Shown here: positions 18,201 through 26,652 of the stretch, in pieces | Position numbering within the stretch: the stretch's first letter is position 1 | How the letters are laid out: every line of letters begins with the position of its first letter | Assembly (NCBI RefSeq): GCF_040219335.1 | Contig: NZ_JAVJSQ010000044.1 | Coordinates: 1 to 64,000 of the forward strand | Direction: 5' to 3' | Length of the DNA stretch: 64,000 nt | Source of the DNA: Gimesia sp. | GTDB taxonomy: Bacteria; Planctomycetota; Planctomycetia; Planctomycetales; Planctomycetaceae | Notes under the pieces: generated by a model | Told to the model about the DNA's origin: nothing | What the model saw: the letters and a program-made list of their open reading frames with translations, nothing else | The model's database searches: none | Position numbers and translations under genes: made by a program

Positions 18201-18940
18201 CAATCCTGTTCGGGTATAGCGGATCGTCGCTCCTCAGTGCCGGCAATGTCGAAGCCCTCGCGACCGCCTGTCAGACGATCGCGAAAAAGGCCCGCCCCGC
18301 CTGCCAGGGATACGCCCGGCAGCTCAAGGAACGACTCGTCGAGTTAGGTATTGCCGCGGAAAGCACCGATCGCCTGCAGACCGCGGTCGCCAGCCAGGTC
18401 CTTGTGGAAAATCTGAGTACTGCCAAACCGGCGGACGTGGTCTCCCTGTTAACCGGTGCTTCCATCGCCACCAGTACCGCGGCGATGGGCGAGTGCATCA
18501 GCAAAGCCGACCGCCTGCAGGAATCACTCAACCATACCAGTTGGGATTCCTTCAACCAGATTCAAAAACTGGCCGCGAAATTCAAAACTGCGGTCACAAA
18601 AATCCTGGACGACCTGCAGCAGGCCCTCGTCAGTGACGAGCATGTCCACGAGCTCGGCCCCGCACTGCAGGCATGCCAGTCGCAGGCATCGCGGCTGATC
18701 TCCGATGCACTGGAAAATCTCAAACCGGATCCCGTTCCGCCCGCTGCAACTCCCGAGCCCGAACCGGCCCCGCCCGCAACCACGCCGGGGGTCAAGGTTA
18801 TCGAGCAGGATGCCAGACAGGGCCTGACGCTGCCTGAAGCGGAAGAGACCCTGACGAAAATCAAATCCCGCCTGCAATCAGGACAGTCGGTTCAGATATA
18901 CGTAAGCTGGGTGATTGAAGAGGGAGGCACGCAGGCATGA
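15248..18940 (+). CDS. pglY: BREX type 2 PglY: large P-loop ATPase
   Basis: PglY (1230 aa) is the large ATPase of type 2 BREX, related to BrxC of type 1. Walker A is HGSFGSGKSHF (about 69-79), and the Walker B-like strand ALILFLDELILWLA is near 261. The rest contains no recognised catalytic motif. A Pro/Ala/Glu-rich linker lies near 1160-1185, followed by a short helical tail (LTLPEAEETLTKIKSRL). GC-rich codon use returns abruptly here after the AT-rich insert, so it pairs with pglW and pglX flanks as original backbone. Its stop overlaps the pglZ start (ATGA, 18937-18940). In the complex it is expected to work with PglX and PglZ in phage DNA recognition. Confidence 0.9.
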   Translation: MTLIKELINIPERVQKGDFVLRLAEDIDRPEVVLDHYVVTPELANCFDSALSFIGNAVQNRSSKASYLHGSFGSGKSHFMAVLHLILQGNTAARSIPELAAVIQKHNPWLGGKKFLLVPYHMIGAHDMESGILGNYVDFMRRTHPEAPTPPVYLSASLIEQAQNERENYGDDLFFKRLNSDQSTSSGGWGDLESTWTAETFEAAAAADPDSEQHLKLVSTLLKTVASSHAEVVSQRGGNFVRFDKGLSLISQHAHSLGYDALILFLDELILWLATRSADLSFVRSEAAKLTNLVEAQSAERPIPLISFVARQRDLRELVGDHVPGAEKLSFSDSLDWQQGRFDTITLEDRNLPAIASKRILKCKDEAARIELGAAFDKTARMKDNVMNILLTHEGNQEMFRQVYPFSPALVQTLIGVSSVLQRERTALKVMMQLLVDHRETLELGELIPVGDLFDVVAHGDEAFSPEMAIHFDNAKRLYHLKLLPLLEKEHNIHHEDLDTLPFNDPKRKAFRNDDRLLKTLLLSALVPNVESLRALNAEKLAALNHGTIKTPIPGKEAAEVFRRFKHWSGSVGEIRLGDESNPTITVQLSGVDTESIIEQVRREDNQGNRSRLIRQILFEQLGIQGEGEFEQFHEFTWRNTRRSCNVLFRNIRELPDSSLENESSDWKLVIDFPFDEPGHGPRDDISRLQKYSPSNPEGSRTLCWVPSFFTAEAQKDVGMLYLLDFLMTGDRFNEYSNHLSPQDRQAARTILESQRNQLRQRVRNNLDAAYGLDRHSSDSIDSTNELELNQHYVSLKDGFTPQPPVAANLSAAMEHLLSQALEYEFPAAPQFETEIKKSTLNKVFDLVVQSTQTRDGRLAVDKSMRPLLRQVAVPLQLGEMGIDATHFVLGHHWKSHFMKKAAETGSELSVSQFRRWIDDPRPMGLPTEAQNLVILLYAAQDNRVPYLHGAPYEATVSNLPDACELRTIALPPKPDWEQALELAAILFGYSGSSLLSAGNVEALATACQTIAKKARPACQGYARQLKERLVELGIAAESTDRLQTAVASQVLVENLSTAKPADVVSLLTGASIATSTAAMGECISKADRLQESLNHTSWDSFNQIQKLAAKFKTAVTKILDDLQQALVSDEHVHELGPALQACQSQASRLISDALENLKPDPVPPAATPEPEPAPPATTPGVKVIEQDARQGLTLPEAEETLTKIKSRLQSGQSVQIYVSWVIEEGGTQA

Positions 18941-21630
18941 CTCTCACCGCCCCGACCTTCAGTCAGATCAAAGCCCAGGTCGCGACAATCCAGCAGAAAA
19001 CGACCCGGGCCGACGTCATCGGCATCCATTCACGTGGCCGCTGGAGTGATGAAACCCGCATTCAGGATGGCGATCAGACCTATCTGATCTACCAGTGCGA
19101 TTCTCCCCTGGCCTGTCGCATCGCCATTCGCGAACCAGTGCCCGACAAGACGACGAAAGTTCTGATCACCGGACTGGAAGAAAACGACCTGGGGGATGAC
19201 CTGCGGTATCGACTGGCCAAGCAGCGGTTGTTCCCGCTTCAACCCTGGCAGATTGTCTGCTCGCTGTTCAATGCCCGCAATGTAGATACACGACTGACGC
19301 ATCATCCCTGGATGGCCGAGGCCCTGCTGGCACTGGGACCGCGCCACGGTTATCCGCCAGCACGGGGTGGCTTCCTCGATGCCGATACCGCCTGGTCGCT
19401 TTTGCTCGAACATACGATCCAGCTCCGCGGAGAATCGCCCGACCTGACGAGCCTGTTGAAATGGTCACTCGACCAGACCGCCACCCAGCACTTCCGACAC
19501 CAATCTGAAGAGTTTCAGGCAGCGACCATCGACTGGCTGTGTGAAAAGGCCGGCCCCGTCGCCCGACTGATTTTGCAGTGCCTGCAGGAGGACAAACCGA
19601 AACAACATCCGCTGTCGGTCGGCATAGCCATGCTTGTGCTGTACCACGAAGACGCACGCGGCCGACTGGAAAAGGCCACAGGCAAGTTTGAAGGGCTGTT
19701 CTTCCCGCAAGAGTCTCCCACACCAGACCAGGTGCAGCGCTGGGTGCTTTCCGCCCGCGAGGTGGTTCGTTCCCTGCAGCACACCGATCTGCATAAGCAT
19801 CACGTGATCGTGCGACGGGCAGACGACATCCTGAAGGAACTCGCTGCAGCAGAGTACGCCCGGTTGAGCGATACGTCGTTGCTGGGTTACGAACAGCGGT
19901 TACAGCAGTTCGGCACAACGCTCACCGACATCCTGGATCGCGGCGCCTGGCAGGAAGTCGAACGACTCCAGGAACTGAAAGCCGCAATCCGCAGTCATGA
20001 TGCTTCCTTCGATCAGACGCGACAGCTCGAACGGCTGGAAATGGCACTCCGCCTGGTCCGCTGGCTGCAATATGACAAACCGTCCGCTGCAGCTTTGCCA
20101 CAGTCTTTCGCCACCGCTGCGCGATACCAGCTGGAGACGGGCGGCTTTGTTGACTGGGCCCGCCTGCAGGTCCGACACGGTGCGGAAGTGGAAGCCCTTT
20201 CACAGGCATATCAGCGGTTGTTTGAAACCGTGACCCAGATCCGCGAACAGCAGTCAGAACACTTTGGAACGCTGCTGGCTGAATGGACCGCGTCAGGCTC
20301 AAAAGGGAATGACGTACTGCCTGTTGAACAGATAATCGAGCAGACCATCGCGCCGCTGGCAGAGTCGCAACCGGTCCTGTTGCTCGTGATCGACGGTATG
20401 AGCGTCGCCGTCTGCCGCGAACTGCTCAGCGACCTGACCCGCAATGAATGGGTGGCGCTGGCGGAACCAAATCAACGATTCAACAGACCCGGAATCGCCG
20501 CGATCCCCTCGGCAACGGAGTTCTCGCGAACGAGTCTCTTAACCGGCAAACTGATGCAGGGGGGACAGCACGATGAGAAAAAGGGATTCGAAAATCATCC
20601 CCGGTTGTCTGGAAAAACTCCGGGACGGGAGTCCCCGCTGCTGTTTCACAAGGCCGCGCTGCAGGGACCGGAACAAAGTCAGGTGCGAAAGGAAATCGCT
20701 TCCACCCGGCGCGTTGTGGGTGTAGTGATCAACGCCGTCGATGACAATCTGCTCAAAGGGGAGCAACTGGATACACGCTGGTCCCGCGATCAGATTCAGC
20801 TGCTCACTTCACTGTTGCACGATGCCCGCAGTGCAGGCCGACTGGTGGTTCTCGTCAGCGATCACGGCCATGTGCTCGATTGCCAGACTCAGAATATCAA
20901 CACCCCGGATGAGACGGCGGGGGGCGAACGCTGGCGCCCTGCAGGTTCGGCTCCTGTTACAGGAGAACTGCTGATTTCAGGCAGTCGCGTACAGACCACA
21001 GATCAGAAACTGATCGCTCCCTGGAGCGAACGCATCCGCTATAGCATGAAGAAAAACGGTTATCATGGGGGGCTCTCACCTCAGGAAATGGTCGTACCAA
21101 TAGTGGTGCTTACCAACTCGGATGAACTCCCGCCAGACTGGAGTGAGCAGCCCATCGACACCCCCGTCTGGTGGGATGAACTACCGCCGGAGCATGAAAC
21201 GCTTGTGCCCTCCCCTCCTGTTCGCACTCGCAAGAAAAAGGTGGAAAAAGCACCGCTGCTGTTTAAAGAGCTGAAAGAGGAAGTAGAAACGCCGGAAGCC
21301 AGCGAAGCTCCCGAGGTTCCGAAATGGATTCAGCAACTACTCGAGAGCCCGGTCTTTGCAGACCAGAAGCGGCTGGGGGGGCGACGGGTTCCGGAAGACA
21401 AAGAGTTCTCACGCCTGCTGCAGGCGCTGGATCGGCGCGATGGTACGATGACACTCCGCGCCCTGACACGCGCACTCGACGCGGCTCCTCTACGAATGCC
21501 CGGGTTTCTAGCCAAAGTGGAACGTGTCTTGAATATCGATGGCTACGATGTGATCCGTTACGACGAAACTTCGGACACCGTGGAACTGCAGCGCGAGCTG
21601 CTGCTCAAACAGTATGACCTGGATGACTAA
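18937..21630 (+). CDS. pglZ: BREX type 2 PglZ: alkaline-phosphatase-superfamily core protein
   Basis: PglZ (897 aa) is the hallmark BREX protein. The PglZ domain occupies about 475-710. It has the metal-site strand LLLVIDGMSVAVCRELL (about 482), the TEFSRTSLLTG stretch near the usual nucleophile region, and VSDHGHVLD (about 640) followed by HGGLSPQEMVVP, the expected metal ligands of the alkaline phosphatase fold. The N-terminal 450 residues are helical and without named motifs. A charged linker (KKVEKAPLLFKELKEEVE) precedes a small C-terminal winged-helix-like domain. It starts inside the pglY stop and ends 6 bp before the brxD start. The biochemical role of PglZ in BREX is still not settled in the literature. 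Confidence 0.92.
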   Translation: MTLTAPTFSQIKAQVATIQQKTTRADVIGIHSRGRWSDETRIQDGDQTYLIYQCDSPLACRIAIREPVPDKTTKVLITGLEENDLGDDLRYRLAKQRLFPLQPWQIVCSLFNARNVDTRLTHHPWMAEALLALGPRHGYPPARGGFLDADTAWSLLLEHTIQLRGESPDLTSLLKWSLDQTATQHFRHQSEEFQAATIDWLCEKAGPVARLILQCLQEDKPKQHPLSVGIAMLVLYHEDARGRLEKATGKFEGLFFPQESPTPDQVQRWVLSAREVVRSLQHTDLHKHHVIVRRADDILKELAAAEYARLSDTSLLGYEQRLQQFGTTLTDILDRGAWQEVERLQELKAAIRSHDASFDQTRQLERLEMALRLVRWLQYDKPSAAALPQSFATAARYQLETGGFVDWARLQVRHGAEVEALSQAYQRLFETVTQIREQQSEHFGTLLAEWTASGSKGNDVLPVEQIIEQTIAPLAESQPVLLLVIDGMSVAVCRELLSDLTRNEWVALAEPNQRFNRPGIAAIPSATEFSRTSLLTGKLMQGGQHDEKKGFENHPRLSGKTPGRESPLLFHKAALQGPEQSQVRKEIASTRRVVGVVINAVDDNLLKGEQLDTRWSRDQIQLLTSLLHDARSAGRLVVLVSDHGHVLDCQTQNINTPDETAGGERWRPAGSAPVTGELLISGSRVQTTDQKLIAPWSERIRYSMKKNGYHGGLSPQEMVVPIVVLTNSDELPPDWSEQPIDTPVWWDELPPEHETLVPSPPVRTRKKKVEKAPLLFKELKEEVETPEASEAPEVPKWIQQLLESPVFADQKRLGGRRVPEDKEFSRLLQALDRRDGTMTLRALTRALDAAPLRMPGFLAKVERVLNIDGYDVIRYDETSDTVELQRELLLKQYDLDD

Positions 21631-21636
21631 TTGCCA

Positions 21637-22953
21637 ATGATCAGTCCCCGACGACGCGAAGAAATTATTGATGCACTCCGCCGCGGCACGGTTCCGCAAA
21701 ACAGCCTCGATGCATTTGCCGTCGGCCTGGAGCGGTTTGAACCTGCCCTCACAGAAGAACTGCAGAAAGTCGCTTCAACCGGAGGTGTGTTCAAGGCGGT
21801 TCGCGGAGAGTACGGCTGCGGAAAAACATTTTTCTCCCGCTGGCTCGCCGACCAGGCACGCAAGCAGGGGTTTGCGACAGCGGAAGTGCAGGTCTCGGAA
21901 ACTGAAACGCCCCTGCATCGACTGGAAACGGTCTACCGCCGGCTGATGGAACGACTCTCGACAGCCGACACGCCACAAGGAGCCTGGCGAAATGTCGTCG
22001 ACGGCTGGTTCTATGCGCTGGAAGAGGATGTCCTTTCAGAAGGACAGATCGATGAATCAGATCAGCAGGCGCTGCTCGATCGCACCAGTGAACTTCTGGA
22101 ACAGCGACTGGCACGGGTAACCGACATCACCCCAACCTTCAGTACCGCCTTGAGAGGCTACCGTCGGGCACAGGCTGCGGGGGAACGGGCTGTCGCAGAT
22201 GGGATTCTGGCCTGGCTGGCCGGGCAGCCGAATGTCTCTGCTTCTGCAAAACGCTACTGCTGGGTGAAGGGGGACATCGACCACTTTGGTGCCCTCAGTT
22301 TTCTGCAGGGAGTGCTGACGGTCCTGCGGGACTCGGGCCATCCGGGACTGCTGCTGATCCTGGATGAAGTCGAAACCATTCAACGCGTTCGCAGCGATGT
22401 GCGGGATAAAAGCCTCAATGCACTCCGCCAGCTGATCGACGAAGTTGACTCCGGTCGCTTCCCCGGACTGTATCTTCTGGTCACCGGCACTCCCGCGTTT
22501 TATGAGGGACCGCAGGGCATCCAGCGTCTGGAACCGCTGGCTCAGCGACTGCACGTCGACTTTCAGACTGACGCCCGGTTTGATAATCCCCGCGCTCCCC
22601 AGATTCGGCTCCCGGCCTTCAGCCTGGAACGCCTCTGTCTGGTCGGATGCAGAGTCCGAGATCTCTTCCAGCAGCATGCCCAGGCACCAGAGCGGATTTC
22701 AAAATTGTGTGATGACAGCTATATCCAGGAACTGGCCCAGGCAGTGGCGGGGAAACTGGGGGGTAAAGTCGGCGTCGCGCCCCGGATCTTCCTGAAAAAG
22801 CTGGTTGCCGATATCCTCGACCGCATCGATCAGTTCGACGATTTCGATCCTCACGAACATTATCGGCTGACGATGTCCGATACAGAATTAACTCCCGTCG
22901 AACGCCAGGCCGCCGGTGCCACTGATGTGGATGAAATCGAACTCGAATTCTAG
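21637..22953 (+). CDS. brxD: BREX ATP-binding protein BrxD
   Basis: This 438-aa protein is a P-loop ATPase of the BrxD (DUF2791-like) type. It has Walker A GEYGCGKTFFSRW (about 63-75) and Walker B LLLILDEVETIQRV (about 235-245). An arginine-containing strand TGTPAFYEG (about 286) resembles sensor 1 of AAA+ proteins. BrxD with BrxHI is a signature of type 2 BREX. The reading frame also offers a TTG at 21631 directly after the pglZ stop; ATG 21637 (MISPRRREEII) is preferred. The end of the protein is acidic. It is followed after 9 bp by an accessory gene rather than by brxHI. Confidence 0.88.
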   Translation: MISPRRREEIIDALRRGTVPQNSLDAFAVGLERFEPALTEELQKVASTGGVFKAVRGEYGCGKTFFSRWLADQARKQGFATAEVQVSETETPLHRLETVYRRLMERLSTADTPQGAWRNVVDGWFYALEEDVLSEGQIDESDQQALLDRTSELLEQRLARVTDITPTFSTALRGYRRAQAAGERAVADGILAWLAGQPNVSASAKRYCWVKGDIDHFGALSFLQGVLTVLRDSGHPGLLLILDEVETIQRVRSDVRDKSLNALRQLIDEVDSGRFPGLYLLVTGTPAFYEGPQGIQRLEPLAQRLHVDFQTDARFDNPRAPQIRLPAFSLERLCLVGCRVRDLFQQHAQAPERISKLCDDSYIQELAQAVAGKLGGKVGVAPRIFLKKLVADILDRIDQFDDFDPHEHYRLTMSDTELTPVERQAAGATDVDEIELEF

Positions 22954-22962
22954 AGGTGTGAT

Positions 22963-24102
22963 ATGCCGGAGCAGATGCTGAAATCGTTGAATCAGCTGGG
23001 TGCAAGTGGAAATCAACCGGAGACCCTGATCTACAACGAAGGCTGGATGCTGCGTCTGATTCTACAGGCCGCAGAAGAGGGGTATTTCAAAAACGATAAG
23101 TATTTCCCCAAAGGAATTAATTGGTTTTCAGAAGGGCAGTTGCGATCTCCTTTCGGCAGGAAAAAGGGAACTCCATACGAGAAAAACACTCACACGGATG
23201 GCGCTGTCGGCGACATCACCAGAGAGAAAGGAACGAAGAGCGCCATTAAGTTGAATTCCGATGCCAAACATTTTTGTGTTTACGAAGCCAAAATGTTTTC
23301 AGGACTTTCGCCGGGAACTAAAAATGCGCCTGGCTATAATCAGGCAGCACGCACGATCGCCTGCATGGCACATACATTAGAGAAAGCCGAGCAATTACCG
23401 CGTGAACTGGAAACGGTAGGATTCTTTGTGGTAGCTCCTCAGGCACAGGTCAACAAGGGGATATTCGACGCTGCCATAGATGCTGATTCGATACGAGAGG
23501 CCGTTGGAAATCGTATTTCTCAGTTCTCTATAGATGTGCAAGAGACGTTTATGAATTGGCAAACTGATTGGTTCGAGCCACTCCTCGAAAAAATGGTGCA
23601 AGATGAGTCTTTGAAGTGTATTGCCTGGGAAGACCTGATAAATGAGTTGACTCAATTTAAAGACGAAATAAATAAATTCTATGGGATTTGTTTAAATTAT
23701 AATTCACGTCAGCAGGATCCACCTTCTACCTCGCTTCCTGACAGTGGTAAATTCTATAAGATTTCAGAAGGCAATCGGAAAGACCAAACTGTTGTCGTCT
23801 GTTTCTCGGGGGCTCGGCGGAGTCGAGTGTATCAACCTAGCAAACGCGAGAAGTCATTCCTAGTTGCAAATGAGTGCTTAACTCCTGTTGAGGTCGAGGA
23901 AGGAATGGTGGTTCCTCATTCCCCTCAAGTGAACTGGGAGTACCAATACAAAGACGACGAAGACCAGGAATTTACAGTTAAAGTTCTCAATACTGGCCCC
24001 TGCAACAGTCGCGTAATCAAAGTCGATAACAGTCAGGACGAAACCTCATTTCTAGTTCCGAATCACTTTCTCGAAGAACCAAGTGAAGGACTTTCCGCTT
24101 GA
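22963..24102 (+). CDS. Accessory protein between brxD and brxHI, possible PD-(D/E)XK nuclease
   Basis: I do not recognise this 379-aa protein. Around residues 85-125 it shows GAVGDITREKG followed by KHFCVYEAKMFSGLSPG and APGYNQAARTIACMA. That is a beta-strand ending in E-x-K and then a Gln/Arg helix, the core layout of many PD-(D/E)XK nucleases. The C-terminal 100 residues are acidic and rich in beta-strands. It sits between brxD and brxHI with tight spacing, and its TGA overlaps the TTG start of brxHI, so it is expressed with BREX. It is more AT-rich than its neighbours in its second half, consistent with a later insertion. The nuclease call is inference from one motif. Confidence 0.6.
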   Translation: MPEQMLKSLNQLGASGNQPETLIYNEGWMLRLILQAAEEGYFKNDKYFPKGINWFSEGQLRSPFGRKKGTPYEKNTHTDGAVGDITREKGTKSAIKLNSDAKHFCVYEAKMFSGLSPGTKNAPGYNQAARTIACMAHTLEKAEQLPRELETVGFFVVAPQAQVNKGIFDAAIDADSIREAVGNRISQFSIDVQETFMNWQTDWFEPLLEKMVQDESLKCIAWEDLINELTQFKDEINKFYGICLNYNSRQQDPPSTSLPDSGKFYKISEGNRKDQTVVVCFSGARRSRVYQPSKREKSFLVANECLTPVEVEEGMVVPHSPQVNWEYQYKDDEDQEFTVKVLNTGPCNSRVIKVDNSQDETSFLVPNHFLEEPSEGLSA

Positions 24103-26201
24103 GCAGTTTTGACCTTCTCCATCCTGCACTGCAGCATCACATCGTCAACAGTCTGGGCTGGCGGGAGTTGCGCCCGTTTCAGGATGCGGTCATTCCGGAT
24201 ATCCTGGCAGGAAAACACCTGATCGTGCTGGCGCCGACTGCGGGCGGCAAAACGGAAGCAGCTTTTTTTCCCGTCGTGTCCCGGATGCTCACTGAGGAAT
24301 GGAACGGCCTGAGTGTGCTTTATATCTGTCCCATCAAAGCGCTGCTCAATAATCTGGACATCCGCCTGCAGGGGTACTGTCGGTTGCTGGGACGACGCTC
24401 CGCACTCTGGCACAGCGATGTGAAACCGGGAGAACGGAAAAAGATTCTGCGCGAACCGCCGGACTGCCTGTTGACCACACCTGAATCGCTGGAAGTAATG
24501 CTGGACTCTCCCAACGTGGATGCGCAACGCCTGTTTGGCAATCTCCAGGTGGTCATCATCGATGAAATCCACGCTTTTGCCGGTGACGATCGGGGCTGGC
24601 ATCTGCTCTCCGTACTCGAACGGATCTCGCGTATCGCGGGGCGGGAGCTGCAGCGTCTGGGGCTTTCTGCTACCGTGGGAAATCCAGAAACGCTCGTGGA
24701 CTGGCTCGCCGGCTCCTGTCAGCGGCCCCGCGATGTTTTTCTCCCGCCGGCCTCCGTCGCGGATGCAGCCGACGTCCAACTGGATTACGTGGGCTCGCTC
24801 TCGAATGCGGCAGTCGTCATTTCCCGGCTCCATCGGGGGGAGAAACGGCTGGTCTTCGTCGACAGTCGGGCGCGAGCAGAACAGCTGGCTTCAGAACTTA
24901 GGCGACTGGAAATCACCACGTTTGTGACGCATAGTTCCCTCAGCCAGGAACAGCGAAAGCAGGCTGAAGAGGCGTTTGCTTCGCGTGATGACTGTGTCAT
25001 TGTTGCTACCAGTGTGCTCGAACTGGGGATCGATGTCGGCAATCTGGATCGAGTGATTCAAATCGACTCGCCGCCCACCGTTTCCAGTTTCCTGCAGCGG
25101 ATGGGACGCACCGGCCGCCGCGTGGGAACACTGCGGAACTGCCTGTTTCTGGCTACCAAAGAAGAAACGCTCATTCAGGCAGCCGCCCTGATTGAGCTCT
25201 GGGCAGCCGGCTATGTCGAACCAGTTGAGCCTCCCCCTCTGCCCTACCATATTCTGGCCCAGCAGTTGATGGCACTCATCCTGCAGGAAAGTGGGATCGG
25301 GCGCACCGACTGGTTTGACTGGCTCAAAGGCGTTTCGGGTTTTCAGAGCATTGCATCTGAGCAGGTCGAACAGCTGGTGAAATCGATGCTCGAACGGGAG
25401 ATCCTCTGGGAAGAAGCGGGCATCCTGGGCATGGGACAAGCGGGAGAGAACACCTATGGACGCAGACATTTCATGGAGCTGTTTTCGGTATTTCTCTCGC
25501 CCCCGCTCTTTGCCATCCTTTATGGACGCCAGGAACTGGGGTATGTCGATGAAATGACATTTCTCAGTAAACAGGACGGCCCACGAAGTCTTTTGCTGGG
25601 GGGCCGTGCCTGGCAGATTAATCACATCGACTGGCAGAGGCGGAAAGCCTGGGTAGAACCAACCGATTCCAAAGGACGCACACGCTGGTCAGGAGCTGGC
25701 CAGGGCCTGGCGTATCGTATGACGCAGGCAATGCTGCAAATTCTATCGACGACAGAGAACCGGGACTATTGGTCTCAGAGAGCCACGCAGACACTCACGA
25801 AACTTCGAGAGGAGAATACCTGGCTGCAGCCGAAATCTACAGTCGTACTTCAGACGGGAGGTCAGGAAGTTGAATGGTGGACCTATGCTGGATCACAGGT
25901 CAATGCCGCACTGGCCTGCCAGCTTTCCCGTCTGACACGAAGCGAAGTCCGGTGCGACAGTTTCATGCTGAACTTTCAGTCCTCCCTCGCGTTCGAGGAT
26001 ATCAAGACGGCGGTCTCCACAGTCGTCCGGCAAAACGCTGACGACATGTACCCGGCTGTTGAAGAAGAGGCTTTAGAAGGGCTCAAATTCTCCGAATGCC
26101 TGCCCGCGGAACTGGCCATCCAGATGCTGGCCCACCGCCTGCAGGACAGAAACGCCACCAGGGAACTCCTCCAGCAACCAGTCAGATATGTGATTCAATA
26201 G
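24099..26201 (+). CDS. brxHI: BREX type 2 helicase BrxHI (Lhr-like DExH helicase)
   Basis: BrxHI (700 aa) is an SF2 ATP-dependent helicase. Motifs are in order: motif I APTAGGKTEAAF (about 45), motif Ia region YICPIKALLNN, motif II DEIH in VVIIDEIHAFAGDD (about 152), motif III LSATVG (about 190), and motif VI QRMGRTGRR (about 334). The C-terminal half fits the Lhr-like/BrxHI arrangement. I placed the start at TTG 24099, which overlaps the preceding stop (TTGA), because the family motif spacing and N-terminus (SSFDLLHPALQHHIV) begin there and no ATG is suitable. It closes the BREX operon. Downstream, 26202-26518 holds no gene. Confidence 0.9.
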   Translation: MSSFDLLHPALQHHIVNSLGWRELRPFQDAVIPDILAGKHLIVLAPTAGGKTEAAFFPVVSRMLTEEWNGLSVLYICPIKALLNNLDIRLQGYCRLLGRRSALWHSDVKPGERKKILREPPDCLLTTPESLEVMLDSPNVDAQRLFGNLQVVIIDEIHAFAGDDRGWHLLSVLERISRIAGRELQRLGLSATVGNPETLVDWLAGSCQRPRDVFLPPASVADAADVQLDYVGSLSNAAVVISRLHRGEKRLVFVDSRARAEQLASELRRLEITTFVTHSSLSQEQRKQAEEAFASRDDCVIVATSVLELGIDVGNLDRVIQIDSPPTVSSFLQRMGRTGRRVGTLRNCLFLATKEETLIQAAALIELWAAGYVEPVEPPPLPYHILAQQLMALILQESGIGRTDWFDWLKGVSGFQSIASEQVEQLVKSMLEREILWEEAGILGMGQAGENTYGRRHFMELFSVFLSPPLFAILYGRQELGYVDEMTFLSKQDGPRSLLLGGRAWQINHIDWQRRKAWVEPTDSKGRTRWSGAGQGLAYRMTQAMLQILSTTENRDYWSQRATQTLTKLREENTWLQPKSTVVLQTGGQEVEWWTYAGSQVNAALACQLSRLTRSEVRCDSFMLNFQSSLAFEDIKTAVSTVVRQNADDMYPAVEEEALEGLKFSECLPAELAIQMLAHRLQDRNATRELLQQPVRYVIQ

Positions 26202-26518
26202 GAAGTTTGTTCGAGACATTCGATTCTGACGAACGGACCGGAAAACTGACTCAGGCAGCTGCTCTCTTAGTCAAATACTCTATACCACACGATTAAGGGC
26301 ATTCAGAGATCAGGGCGATAAGTCGCTTTGCTAAAAATCTTTCCGTCACTTCAGCTGTGGGGTAAATCAGAGGCAATCTATTCATAGAGTTGAGTATGCA
26401 GCTGACTTCCAAGGTTCTAGAGGCAGGTCATGGCTTGTGACAGTCATCTTATCCAGTCATACGGAGCCCTTCGTTGCGGATGTCGCTACGCTTTTGCTGG
26501 TTATCACTTCCTTCGGAA

Positions 26519-26640
26519 TTACTTGATAGGGCTGCAGAGCACACGAAAGCCAAGAGAGTAGCCTCGTTTCTCTGGGATTGACCATAGCGGAACCTCGAAC
26601 CGCATACTCATTGGGTCATGAGACTGTCGACATTCGCGGT
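26519..26640 (-). pseudogene. Possible decayed C-terminus of a formylglycine-generating-enzyme-like (SUMF1) protein
   Basis: On the - strand, a frame ending at TAA 26519-26521 reads WSIPEKRGYSLGFRVLCSPIK. The final GFRV is the usual end of FGE-sulfatase/SUMF1 domains. A few codons upstream, another frame shows NEYAVRGSAMVNPRETR, like the VxRGGSW block that precedes it. A frameshift would separate the two. The rest of the domain is missing, so this is a stump downstream of the MscS gene. The evidence is two short motifs only. Confidence 0.3.
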
Positions 26641-26652
26641 GGAAGGTCAACA

